This document shows positions 9,500 to 20,402 of a stretch of 64,000 nucleotides of DNA, one piece after another. Numbering within the stretch: position 1 is the first letter of the stretch; each line of letters starts with the position of its first letter. Source of the DNA: Piscicola geometra. Taxonomy: Eukaryota; Annelida; Clitellata; Hirudinida; Piscicolidae. The notes below the pieces were generated by a model. That model made no database searches. It was not told where the DNA came from and worked only from the letters and a program-made list of their open reading frames with translations. The stretch spans positions 1,808,493 through 1,872,492 of the forward strand of contig OX030958.1 of the NCBI GenBank assembly GCA_943735955.1, given 5' to 3'. A program made the position numbers and the translations under genes.

Positions 9500-11532
9500 C
9501 AGGGGCGCAACCAGCAAAAAATGCTGGGGGAGGGGGGCTCAACTTTAGTAAATAAAAATTAATAGTTTAATCCATTTACCGCAGCTGTTGCGTTTTGCAA
9601 CATCAATTTTAGTATTTTCTTGTTGTTTTAATACCGAGTTTTTTCACATATTTTGTACAATAAATTAAAAAATTTAATTTTCTAAGTTAAATTTAAACTT
9701 TTTTCATTTTATTATTTATATTCTTAGAAAATTGTTAAATTTTTTCGTTCGATTTTAGTATATTTATACAAATTTATTCTTAATTTCAGAGTGAAAAGAT
9801 AGTTAATACTTAAATTAATTTTTAAATATTCAAAATAACTTGTAAAACGTTTTCAATGCTTTTAAAAATCAATGGTGCGTTTTCGCAACTTTGACATAAT
9901 ATGATTTCATATGATTTTTAATAAGTCTAGTCATTCATTACAATAGTTATGAAAATAAAAAAATATTATTTTAATGTTAATGTATTATGAAATTTATAAA
10001 ATTAAAATTAAAAGTTGAATTTTGTAGATGAATGTTGATTTTTATATTTCGATAAAAAATTCCAAACCACAAATGCTTCACACTTGAAGCTTTTATTGAA
10101 AAGAATATTCTTTTTTAACCTCTCATAGGTTGAATATAAAATTAAAATAAAGATAACATTCGTCGTCAGTGTCGTCTTTGAAACAGCACGACAGTTTATG
10201 AGTGCTGTTGTAATTCACGTTAAATAATTTGCTTTGTTGTAATTAAAATAATAATAATTATTATTATAACAAATAAAATAATTAAAAGTCTGAATTTTAT
10301 CGAACTATTTGCAATTGAAATTTATTTCTGTTTTAATAAATGTGGTTTGAATAAATGTATTTATGATTTATTACTGTACATAAGTATGTCACACTTCCCG
10401 CTAACGTTGTGTTTTCGCAGCATTTTGCCCCATTAAAACTTATGAAATAATTGTTTTGAATTTTGTTTGATTATTATTATAACCATATAATACAAGTTTA
10501 AATGTAAAATTCATGTTAACTTTTTTTTCGGGTAGCAGCGGTAAATGGGCTAAATAAAAACTACCAATTATAATTGATAAAGAAATTAGATAGTTTATTA
10601 ATGATACAAAAGAAAAACTACAAACTAAGTTGCATAGTATTCTTAGAGTTACGTCATCATTTTCTAAACTAAAGTAAAAAGTAAAAAAATAAGTTTGATA
10701 TGAGATCCTAAACAGTCTATAATTTTTCTTCTAATATTTAGTTTCAACTAAATTTTGATGTGTTCTCAGTTACAAAATAATTTTTCGATCAGTTTGTGAA
10801 AATCTTTTCACCATTTCATTTACTGGAAGTAGCGGTTTTGGTAGCAGATATTCTCAATCAAGCTTTGCAAACGACGAGCAGATTCAGTCGTCCTAAGAGA
10901 AGTTGTAATAAGCCGAAGTTTAGAAATTGCTCTTTCTGCATCTTAAGAAGTAACTGGCAGAGTCAAAGCAACATCGAGCATATAGTGCAACTCAGGCTGA
11001 AGGCTTGTGGCTCAAAAGAGTTCTTGCAGTTCGATACATGCAATGAGATTCGACTGATCCGCACGTAAACTTGATGTGTTGATGTGATTTTGAGCTGTCT
11101 TTGCACAGTTTCTGCATCCTTTCCATGAAGACTGGATAATTTTGAAAGCTCGAGAGTTATTTTGTCTATCTGATTTGTTTTTTATATACTGTGTCATGGC
11201 TGGAAAAATTTACATATGAAAAGTTTAAAGATTTGAGAGTGTAGTAAAGGTCTAGTGGTGCTCTGTTTCTTCTCAGAATTTGTGGCATGTTAGTGTTATT
11301 TTGGTGGGATCTCTATGCTCTGTGTTGATATATGAAATTTTTCTTGAGATAAAGACCCGATGGCCATCCAGAGATTTATCATTGTTCTTTGGCATATTGA
11401 AAAATTCATTACCCCCCTCCCCCCACCACCAAAAAACTCATCGATTTTCGAAAAATTGCAAGACCCTTCGAAAAGGTCTGGGGGGGGGGGGCTCAAGCCC
11501 CCCCCCCCAACCCCCCCCTGGTTGCGCCACTG
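9500..11532. mobile_element. hAT element, copy 1 (2.03 kb), 8-bp target duplication
   Basis: The left end CAGGGGCGCAACCAGC and right end TGGTTGCGCCACTG are inverted repeats flanked by AGTACGCG (9492-9499) and AGTTCGCG (11533-11540), matching at 7 of 8 bases. GC-rich poly-G and poly-C tracts lie just inside the ends. The interior is AT-rich with a residual transposase C-terminus. Copy 2, inverted, is at 20403-21927 and is similar over most of its length. Confidence 0.85.
10790..11197 (-). pseudogene. hAT transposase C-terminal (dimerisation domain) remnant
   Basis: The minus strand reads a stretch with SLRADQSNLIACIELQELF, an in-frame TGA (about 11010), then LQPELHYMLDVALTLPVT..DAERAISKL. The last block is the hAT dimerisation signature (xxLPVTSaxAERxFSxL). 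The N-terminal and catalytic parts are gone. It belongs to the hAT element around it. Confidence 0.7.
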
Positions 11533-11570
11533 AGTTCGCGCATGCACGACCTCCATAACCCGTTAAGAAG

Positions 11571-13044
11571 GTCTAATAATAAATATCATAATAATTGTCG
11601 TTTTTGTATAGCATCCGGGCACGCAATTGAAGTCATATTGTATAATTGCGAGTTACATTAGTCAAGTCAGCTTAGTATTAGACATCGGGAAAGTGAGGCG
11701 GAGAGGTCAGTAGTAATGAATTGGCGTATGTGTTTGATTGCTTTGAGATGATAGTGTGATGATTGAATGATAAATGTGATTTGGTTTTTGAAAGTGACTT
11801 TGCTATCAATGGGAGCGGGGATGGCTTAGTTGGTAGACGTCGGACTTGCAACTTAAAGGTTGCCAGTTCGAATCCTTGGAAACAACCGTGAACTATCATA
11901 TACCTAGTGTATATGATGCGGTGTTTGCGACGTATGCTTTGAAAGATGTGTACGTCGTGTGGAGTGGCGCCTTGGCGCATAAGAACCATGGTTCTCAGAA
12001 CCATTGTAACATAGCATGCGTCTGTCAGGCTGTGAATAATATAGACAAAAAAAAAAGGGTGACTCCGAGTATTTTGAGAGTGTTATAGATGGAGATGTTA
12101 TTTGAGTTGATGTCGACAGATGATATGGTATTTAAACTATTTAGTTGAAAAGTGGTGCCTAGTTTCATTATTTCTGATTTAGGGGTGTTAAACTGGAGGT
12201 AGTTATTGAAGAACCAAGTTTCCATGGTTTGTATGAAAGATGTGAGGTTAAAAGTAGCTTGGTTTGATGTATTAGGTGTGATGAATTGAAGAAGTTGTAT
12301 ATCTTCAGCATATTTATGGTAGGTTATATTGAATTGGTTGACTATATTTGAGATAGGTGAGATGTATGTGGTGAAAAATAGCGGTCCAAGAACAGAGCCT
12401 TGAGGAACCCCGTGTTGTATATTAGTTGGTGATGAGATGTGTGTTCTTAATTTAACTTGATAATGTCTATTTTCTAAATATGATGACAGCCAGTTTAAAG
12501 CAGTTCCATCAACTCCAAATTCTTTATGAAGTCTGTCGATGAGGATGGAATGGCTGATGGTGTGAAAGGCTGCTGATAGGTCGAGTGATGCGAGGAGGGT
12601 GGTGTTTTTTGAGTCACATCCATTGAAAATGTGGTCAGTTAGATGCAGTAGGGTGTTTCTGTAGAGTGGTAAGGTCTGTAGGCTGATTGGTGACTGGGAT
12701 AGTTTGGATTGGAGGTGATATGAGATTGTAGTTGTTTTAATACGGCCCTTTCCATAATTTTTGATGTGGTGGACAGGTTGGAAATAGGTCGATAATTTGC
12801 TGGATTGGTTGTGTCAAGGTTGGCTTTCTTTAAGATTGGTGTAATTTGGGCTGCTTTGAAAGTAGATGGAAAACATCCTTCTTGGAAAAATAAGTTGACG
12901 AGCTGTGAGATGGCTTTTGACAATATTGAGTTACATTGTCTTATAACTTGGTGAGGAAAAGGATCTATGGGTGATGTCTTCGTGCATAAATAACGTTTAA
13001 TATATCTTCAGTTGTTATTGGTTTGAAGTTAGATATGGGGTAGA
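11571..13044 (-). mobile_element. LINE-A copy 1, 5'-truncated and internally deleted
   Basis: Non-LTR retrotransposon read on the minus strand. Fragments include RT fingers (KANLDTTNPANYRPISNLS) and the post-palm block METWFFNNYLQFN. The catalytic YADD is YAED here (12301-12312). The 3' end has the tail GGGCGCTATACAAAAATGGC in decayed form (about 11592-11625), and about 530 bp present in copy 2 are missing after it. SINE-B (11811-12056) is inserted. The element stops abruptly at about 13044. Confidence 0.8.
11811..12056 (+). mobile_element. SINE family B, inserted in LINE-A
   Basis: The head GGGAGCGGGGATGGCTTAG...AGTTCGAATCC and the body around CTATCATATACCTAGTG are those of SINE-A, but the 3' part differs: CGCATAAGAACCATGGTTC, then TGTAACATAGCATGCGTCTG and a poly-A. 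That tail matches the 3' end of LINE-B at 62805. Deleting the SINE restores the LINE-A sequence found at 28924-28940. Confidence 0.8.
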
Positions 13045-13049
13045 GGTCG

Positions 13050-13450
13050 GACCGGGTACCAAAATTAATTTTGGGACTGGAATAGACGGGAACCGGGAAT
13101 AGGTTTTCGGGACGAGAACGGGAATCATTATTTAAATCGGGAACGCAAAAAAACGGGAATCAACTTTTAAATCGGGAACGGGAAATACGGGAATACAATT
13201 TATTGGGAGTGGATTCTTTAATAATTATACTTCAGCAAAGTATGTAAATCTCTATTTCATCGATACTTCTTAATTAAGTAATTAAAATAAGTATTAAATG
13301 CAATAGAAATGTATAATGAAGCCACCATTGCGTTGTCAATGTCAAAATCTCCAACATTACATTTGAAGTTGTTATGGCGAGTCCAAATATTAGAGAGATT
13401 AGAACAAATTGGTGATGATGAAAACTTGTCAGATGAAATCAAACTGGTCA
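13050..13450 (+). mobile_element. GC-rich tandem motif and hAT-like coding fragment
   Basis: At 13050-13200 the motif CGGGAACGGGAAT recurs every 20-35 bp. From about 13295 the plus strand reads YNEATIALSMSKSPTLHL and then QIGDDENLSDEIK, resembling the middle of hAT transposases. Neither ends nor a target duplication were found, so this is a fragment. Confidence 0.4.
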
Positions 13451-13694
13451 GTTATATTATTTTTATTTTATAAATTCATACTTTGAATTTGAATTATTTA
13501 TTTCTAGTTGATTGCTCAGTTGATTATTTTGACAAAAAAAGAAGCCCATTCATCTTATTCATATGGCAGCATGTCTGTTGCATCCCCCAGTTTAAAAGAA
13601 TAATTTAAAAGAGTTTGGGATAGAAAGGAAATAAATACAAAAACTTTCATTTGAGAAAATTTAATTCACAACATGGTAAATATAGGAATGTTAC

Positions 13695-13910
13695 TTCCAA
13701 AACCTGTTAAGTACAATTACAACTTAAGAATTGGCGCTTGAGGAAGACTGAGATTTCAAATCTATAGCTTAACTAAGAATGTTTCATATGATCTTGTATT
13801 GCAAGATGCAATATAAAGATAAAATTGTGGCTTACTGGCGTTAGTTTAGTTGTAAAAGTATTTTCATGTCTACAGGAATTTACTTTATTTGTACTTAACA
13901 GGTTTTGGAA
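13695..13910. mobile_element. Small MITE with 22-bp inverted ends
   Basis: The 22 bases at 13695-13716 (core CCAAAACCTGTTAAGTAC) are the reverse complement of 13889-13910. The 170-bp interior is AT-rich and non-coding. The core AAAACCTGTTAAGT also occurs once at about 9337 at the broken end of LINE-G. Family unknown. Confidence 0.5.
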
Positions 13911-14140
13911 CTCACTTTTTTAATTGGAACATCCAGTTTCACGTTTGGCATCCTAAAAGCCTCTCTAAAAGCGTTTGTCATCAATCCAGACAACGTGGGA
14001 ACAAGCTGCAGTGAACCAATCAATCTGGCGCTTTTTGGTCCACAAAAGTGCCTACAATGCGAGACAAATCCAGTGCTGCAGAAAAGAAGAGACAAACCCG
14101 AAAAGTCCGTGTTCTAAACCATTTATTGCTCAGTCCCACT
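13911..14140 (+). mobile_element. LINE-G reverse-transcriptase C-terminal tail fragment
   Basis: Two plus-strand frames together give the tail typical of this LINE group: LKASLKAF.INPD, then TWEQAAVNQSIWRFLVHKSA and a Lys/Arg-rich end. A frameshift separates them at about 13980. The GC-rich codon use stands out from the AT-rich flanks. It is inactive. Confidence 0.6.
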
Positions 14141-14262
14141 TCAAAATGGTAAAGATTCTACAAGGGGTTGCAACATATATTTATATATATTTATCTCAAT
14201 TTTATTTATTTCTTTGCCATTTGAAAATATAATATTTGATTATCATAACTATTTTAATAATA

Positions 14263-14550
14263 TAAATATTCATACTATTCTACTAATTTAAATATTCATA
14301 CTATTTTACTAATATAAATATTCATACTATTTTACTATTATAAAAATTCATACTATTTTACTAATACAAATATTCATTCTATTTTACTAATATAAATATT
14401 CATACTGTTTTACTAATATAAATATTCATTCTATTTTACTAATATAAATATTCATACTGTTTTACTAATATAAAAATTCATACTATTTTACTAATATAAA
14501 TATTCATTCTATTTTACTAATATGAATATTCATACAATTTTCCTAATATA
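14263..14550. repeat. 26-bp tandem repeat, about 11 copies
   Basis: The unit is approximately ATTCATACTATTTTACTAATATAAAT, with point variants (Tact/Ttct, Tatt/Tgtt) alternating irregularly. It is head-to-tail with no spacer, so it is a minisatellite. Confidence 0.85.
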
Positions 14551-14885
14551 AACTTTTTAAACTGTTGTTTTTACTTTCTTTACAAAAACTTTGTTCAAAT
14601 AATAAAAACTAACTTTTCATAGATAAACGTTAAATAACTGAATAATTAAGTTAATGTTTCATTTAACGGATTAACGGTTAATAAATTTAACTTTATGAAT
14701 AAATTTTTCCGTGTGCTTCTTAGTTTTTTTATCATTTTTAAATTTAAGAAAGTGTTTCTTAAATAATTGGACATTTATATATATGTATAATTAAAACGGA
14801 TGATTACTTTCATATCTGTAAAGTCTTATTTATTTTGGAATTTTAAAATTCATTAAAAGTCATTATAAGATTTTCAACATTTTGT

Positions 14886-15135
14886 TTATTTTTTATAGTC
14901 TATATCGTTCACAGCTTGACAGACGCAGGCCATGTTACAATGGTTCTAGGAACCATGGTCCTTATGCGCCGAGACGCCACTCCACACGACGTACACATCT
15001 TTCAATGCATACGTCGCAAACACCGCATCATATACACTAGGTATATGATAGTTCACGGTTGCCTATCAGGGATTCGAACAGGCGACCTTTAAGTTGCAAG
15101 TCCGACGTCTACCATCTAAGCCATCCCCGCTCCCC
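14886..15135 (-). mobile_element. SINE family B (minus orientation)
   Basis: Reverse complement of the SINE-B unit: head GGGGAGCGGGGATGGCTTAG at the right end, B box GTTCGAATCCC, then CTATCATATACCTAGTG, the CCATGGTTCC module and the LINE-B-like tail TAACATGGCCTGCGTCTGTC followed by ATAAAAAATAAA. It lies 270 bp beyond the poly-A signal of the neuropeptide gene. Confidence 0.85.
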
Positions 15136-15406
15136 ATTATAAAGAATTGCTCAAATAACTCATTTTTTTTATTCTTTTGCTTATAAAGAGATTTGAGAAT
15201 TTGTATTTTTTTCGTTTCAACAGTGAATCTTTTTTAATTCTATTTAATTTTCTTTTGACCTTTTTAAATTAATTTGATACTTTTAGTTTTAAAAACTGAA
15301 CTCCTAATACTGAAATATAAATTTTTTTAAAGAAAATGCATGATCTGCCTTTTTTTGAGATCAAGTTGAAACAATATTTTTTTAAACTAGAACTAACATC
15401 TGTAGA

Positions 15407-15412
15407 TTTATT
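15407..15412 (-). terminator. AATAAA polyadenylation signal of the neuropeptide gene
   Basis: AATAAA on the minus strand lies about 90 bp after the neuropeptide stop codon. It is the first such hexamer downstream. Confidence 0.5.
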
Positions 15413-15500
15413 TCACGAAAATCTTAAATTAAAAAACAATTATCGCATCTTTGCTTAACACAAGAGTGTTTGTCTTGAGAGAGTGCCTTTCATCGGAGGT

Positions 15501-16002
15501 TCAGTCGCGCTTGCCGAACCTCATGTAACGCTTTCCAAAGCGCATGTAACGTTTGCTGACGGCATCGTTGATGTCTTTCTCTTCTGTTCTGCTTGGCGAA
15601 GGGTAGTTGTCGGAGAAATAGTAATCTGAAGGAGTGAGCACATCTGTGGGTGTTTTCAGGAATACTTTCAACGTTTAGGACATAAGAGTTATAAGTTATA
15701 ATTAAATAAATTAGTTCGTCTTTATATATATATATATATTTTAGCTGAAAAGCTGTCTATTCTAATAAATTATTTATATATTAATACTTATAAAATTAGA
15801 TGTAGTTTAGAGATAAAACTTTGAATGTTTTCCTAATAAAACTTTTTTCAAATTTAGAAAAAAGTATTTTACTTTTGATTTAAGAAGACTTACATTCAGG
15901 CTTGGACTGGTATTGCAGCTCATAAGGGAGGGCTCCTTCTGTTCTCTTGTAGAAGAGAACGATTCCAATGAAGAGAAGCAAGGAAAAGTTTGTCTTGCAC
16001 AT
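15501..16002 (-). CDS. FMRFamide-related neuropeptide precursor (two YMRFamide copies)
   Basis: Two exons: 15894-16002 and 15501-15643, with a 250-bp GTAAGT...CCCACAG intron in phase 1. The 83-residue product starts MCKTNF with a hydrophobic core (SLLLFIGIVLF) and a likely signal cleavage after TEG (residue 23). A Tyr/Ser/Asp-rich spacer follows, then KR-YMRF-G-KR-YMRF-G-KR-D and stop. Each YMRF is bounded by Lys-Arg and followed by Gly for amidation, so processing would give two identical YMRFamides. It would act as a secreted transmitter or modulator. Leeches are known to contain YMRFamide; annelid FMRFamide precursors usually carry many more copies and a mix of peptides, so this short one is unusual. 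No other gene is adjacent. The start was chosen because it opens the signal peptide. Confidence 0.88.
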
Positions 16003-16059
16003 CTGGTGTCAATGATTTCTTTAGTTTCAGGGTTTATTTCAACATAGAAGATATTTAAA

Positions 16060-17439
16060 AACATTTATAAGGATTTCTTGAAAAAGATCTTCAAACAATT
16101 TGAGAATTTGAACGTTTTGCTTTTTTCATATGTAGCATAAACATAACTTGAAAATTTATTTTAAAAATTTAGCAATTTAAAATTACATTGTAGCATAAAC
16201 ATAACTTTGAAAATTTATAAACAATTATTTAACACTTTTAGCATGAAATACAATTTAAATAAATCTTGTTAATATCGTCTTCTATCATCCTTAAAATCAC
16301 TAACAACGGCCTTCTTTTTAGAGTTCTGATTTACCTCAAGGTACTTGCTTACTTTTCTGAAACGTTTTTTCAACATTAAAAATTAATATTCAATAAATTT
16401 ACATTTTCCTTTTGTGACATTGATGCCAAACGCAGAAAAAATATTTTTTTTTAAATTAAAATAACAACAATTAAAAAGAAAGAATTTTTTATTTATGAAT
16501 ACTTTCGCATATAAAACACAAAAGCATAATCAGGTTCAGTTGTGCCTGCAAGCTCCGGCTGGCTAATGAGACGCTCAAAGAGCCTTGATTTGACACGGGG
16601 ATGTCTGACAGATAAAGTGATTCGTTTCAAAAAGCAGATAATCACACTTGCATTCACATATCAAGCACGCAAAAGAACCAATCTATAATGATATCAGTGA
16701 TAATTATAACCCGAAGCCACTTTGCCACTTCATCCGTGCCTATGATATCTGTTGCACTCGAAGCTAACCGTTGGAAATCCATGGAAAGATGCGAAATGAA
16801 AAGTAATTATAACAAAAGTGAAGAGATAACTATGCTTGAGAGACGGATAAGAAGGGTTCTTTTCGAGCAAGACCAAAGAGGATTATGTATTAATACGAAA
16901 GGTATTAAAAATTTTAAAGAATTGAGCGATTGAATATGTATTTAATCTTCGAATAACTGAAGATAAACTATACTATTTAAACTCAGAAAATAATTATAAA
17001 ATACATTTTTATGAAAAGAACTTGAATTTAATCGAAAAGGTTCAAACACAATCTATTAAGTAAGTGCATGCGTTAAAATGCAAATAATACATTTATCGAA
17101 GCATAAAGTTGAGTTGGGGTAAGGGTGTCTGTGTGAAGAACTTTTGAACCTATTCTTCAAATAATTTTATCTAGAATATTAGTTGCGTTTATTTATTTAT
17201 TTTGCATAAAAATGCTGAATTTTTTGTTTATAATGTTATTTTTGATCGAAGTTTTTAGATATTAGATTATTAAATGAAAATCAGAATGACTAAATAAGCC
17301 CATTTGGGTCACATTTTTTATACATATTCTTGCATGAATGGATGTATAGAAATATACAAAACGCTTGTCACGTTTTAATAATATGGGCAAAATATTGAGA
17401 AAGGTAAGCGAGCAACATTATGGGCCAATGAAGAGCACC
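16060..17439. other. AT-rich spacer, neuropeptide upstream region
   Basis: Mostly AT-rich. A GC-richer island at 16540-16680 lies about 0.6 kb upstream of the neuropeptide ATG and could hold its promoter or an untranslated exon; the evidence is only base composition. A plus-strand frame at 16688-16933 matches nothing I recognise. Confidence 0.25.
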
Positions 17440-17765
17440 TCAGACCATGGACGGCGATTCTGGGGGAGGGTCCTGGAGTCCTTATTTCAATAATAACATT
17501 TCAAAACTCTTTTTTTGATGCTAACATATTCGTCAAACATGGCATAAAACAAAATTTGAAACATATTAATACATTGTGAGTATGTGTAGTTATAGTTATA
17601 GCTGTCTAAAATGAAACTATTCATTGCTTACTTAAATATTCGTATCAAAACAGAAGTTAAATTATTTTTTAAAGGGGGGGGGGGGGTGGTGCGCCAGGAC
17701 ACCCCAGGATCGTCCATGCTGGCTAGGACTTCTCCAAGATTTGCAACAGATCGTCGCCCCTGCCA
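17440..17765. repeat. Dispersed repeat with GC-rich ends (copy 1)
   Basis: The ends are CAGACCATGGACGGCGATTC and GATCGTCGCCCCTG, with a poly-G run (17674-17686) and an AT-rich centre. An inverted relative lies at 47665-47990. The end motif GATCTGCTGCAAATCTTGG also occurs at about 27049-27068 inside the Harbinger region. It looks like a non-autonomous DNA element; the 8-bp flanks do not match, so the class is open. Confidence 0.5.
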
Positions 17766-17949
17766 CTTTGTTTGCTTTAGAAACTCTGATGGAAATGCAA
17801 TGAGAACAAAAAATAAATTTCTTGTTACTTGACTTAAAGAAAAGCATGCTGAGATAATAGTTGTGGTACTGTATGAAGAAGTCAAGCGTGCCAGAAAAGT
17901 ATTTGAGGGTGATGTGTGAAGAGAGTTTAACCGCAATAAATGTGTCTTT

Positions 17950-18580
17950 GATACAACGGGCCGGTTGAGTGAGAATCAACCCTGAGATTTTTTATTCTTG
18001 CAGGGGTGCTGGACAGGCTGACGGATGAAGTGAGACACGACTTTCTCTAAAGTTCGCGAGTTTAAAACCAGTTTGGAAAAATTGAGAAATTCGCTAATCA
18101 GTCCGTTAACATGTAAGAAGAATTATGCATTTCCGTTGAAATATTTTTAATCTCTCCGCAGCACATCAAAAAAAAATTTTAAACCAAGATTTTGCAGTTT
18201 GAAGAAAGAATCAAGACTGGTTTATTTGGAAAACAAGAGAAAAAGATATCTGCTTCTAACAGTGGCAATAGCACCAGCACTGCAGAATTATCGTGTCGAT
18301 TTTCATTTCGAGAAAAGCACACCAGAAAAGTATTGTGAAGTTGAACCACTGTGAGAGAACCACTCGAAGAAACGACCAGCAAGAGGGGAAAAAGCAACAA
18401 CCGGAAAGAGGTGGATTTAGACTTTTTCACTGCTATAAAAGAGCAGCAGAAGCCACATGTCAAACAAACCAAAGCCCAAAACTTGGCAAAGACCTGGTTG
18501 GAGTCCACCACAAGATACTTTTTTTGTGTTTAGAACACATGGTCGATTTTTTCATCAAGCTATTCATTTAAGAGCTGCAG
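17950..18580. other. GC-richer stretch with short open frames, unrecognised
   Basis: Both strands keep frames of 60-110 codons (for example 18179-18511 minus, 18351-18533 plus). Base composition is higher in GC than the flanks, which suggests former coding sequence, perhaps transposon-derived. No motif is clear enough to name it. Confidence 0.2.
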
Positions 18581-18589
18581 TAGTACATT

Positions 18590-20394
18590 TTACGTGCCAA
18601 GAAATCATCTTCATCAGATGGAAACTTTTAGATTTTTTTCATGAAGCAAAACATGCGTCTCATGTTTAAAAGGGAGAAGAAAAAAAATGAAAGAAATTAG
18701 ATATAATTTTTTTTTCTATCAATTTTTTTTTGTATTGCTGTTTAAAACTTTATTAAATAATTTTAATAAAAGCTCATACTATAAATTATAATAGTATTAT
18801 TGAGTTTCATTTGTGCCTTTTCTAACTGTATTTTAATTTTTTTTACAAAAAATATATTTTCAAAATAAAAAGTTAAAATATTAAAGTTTAACGGTAGATT
18901 CTGTAATTTAACAAAAAAACTGACGATTAATTAAGTTACGTTTTTGGTTAAACCTTCTTTTAATTTCAATTGAATTTCTTTTTCGTGCGATTTGTCTATA
19001 AATATTTGTTTTATTCAATAAATTTCACAAATACTTCATTTATCTTACTTTTAAAATTAACTATTTAAAGAAGTATTTGGCAAGATTCTTGAAAAACTTA
19101 TTAAAACAAACACACGCTATTAAAACATAATCACTCTTAATCTATTTTTAAATTTGTTTTTATAATGCATGTTCTTGTTATGCAAACAGGCGATTGATAA
19201 AGTACTTCCTCAATTACTTCATTCCGTGACCATAGAGCGCATTGTTAAACTCAACTGGGATAGGCGGATAAGGCCCATTTTATGTCAAATGAAGGTCTAC
19301 TTTTAATTTGCATTTAAATAAGTCTCAATAGTTTTGGAATTTTTAAATCTTTAATGATAATGATTAGAATATAACTTGAGATGCTAAAAACATTTTTGAC
19401 TACTTCGGAAAAATCAAACATCTTCATTAAGGTTATGACAGAATACATATATTCGGATACTGAAATCATTGTTTTTTTCAATTGTTTGAAAAATAAAGTA
19501 TTTTTAATAAATATTTAAAATTATAAATCCTTAAATATTGAAGTTATTTGTTTCTTAGTTTTTCTATTCTTAGTCAAATTAAATTACTCAAACGTGTATT
19601 TACCTTTGTTCTTAAATATCATTTTTCCAAAACAGATTTATTAAATATAATTTTATGATGTAAACAAGATCAGGCGCATTACTTGATAAAAAATATTCTT
19701 TTTTTATCAGAATATCATTAGATGTTAATTAGCCTAAATGTGTTTTATAGTTCATTTAAAGACTTTCGAAAAGGCTTTCAACCACGTAAAACACTTACAA
19801 GTTTGACTAATTAATTAGAGACTCATAAGTTTTATACTTTTTAGGTGATTTCTAGCTCATTGAATTGTAAAATGCTTCACTTAGTCTTTTAGCTAAAATA
19901 TAATTTGAAAAAAAATTCATAGAACCAAAACGTATACTTTTCCATTTTTTAGAGTTTAAATCGTTTCAGATTAAGTGCTAATTATGAAAACTAAAATATA
20001 AAGATCTTGAAGTTTTATAATTAATTTTTCTTGTTTTTCCATTTTTTTTAAATTGTGCATTAATTTATTTCCATAATTTGATTCGTTCACTTTTATATTT
20101 TAAAAAATAATAACTCAGGATTTTTCTTTTGTGATTACTAAATCAAATCAGTGTACTAAATAAAAATTATTTTACTTAAAATGAAAATATTTGACCAAAT
20201 ATTTTTTTTAAATCGTTAATATAATCCACCAACCTTTCACCTTGTCTAAGTTTCAAATACCCTTCTAGTTCAATATTTCGCTATATATACGGAGACACTC
20301 TCAAATAATTTTTTTTCTAATAATGAATAAGATATGTCAATGTATAACATGCACTTGGTATCTTACAAATCAAAAAATTCTGACTGGGTGAATA
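18590..20394. other. AT-rich region without recognisable features
   Basis: Strongly AT-rich with stops in all frames. I see no exon, repeat family or RNA gene in it. Confidence 0.4.
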
Positions 20395-20402
20395 GGTCCT
20401 AG

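Noticed and set aside
14263..14550. CRISPR-like regular array
   Set aside because: Units are head-to-tail with no unique spacers; the rest of the window is eukaryotic. It is a 26-bp minisatellite.
15807..16064. 85-codon frame overlapping the neuropeptide signal exon
   Set aside because: It reads another frame through the exon and its donor; the signal-peptide frame has agreeing splice phase and processing sites.
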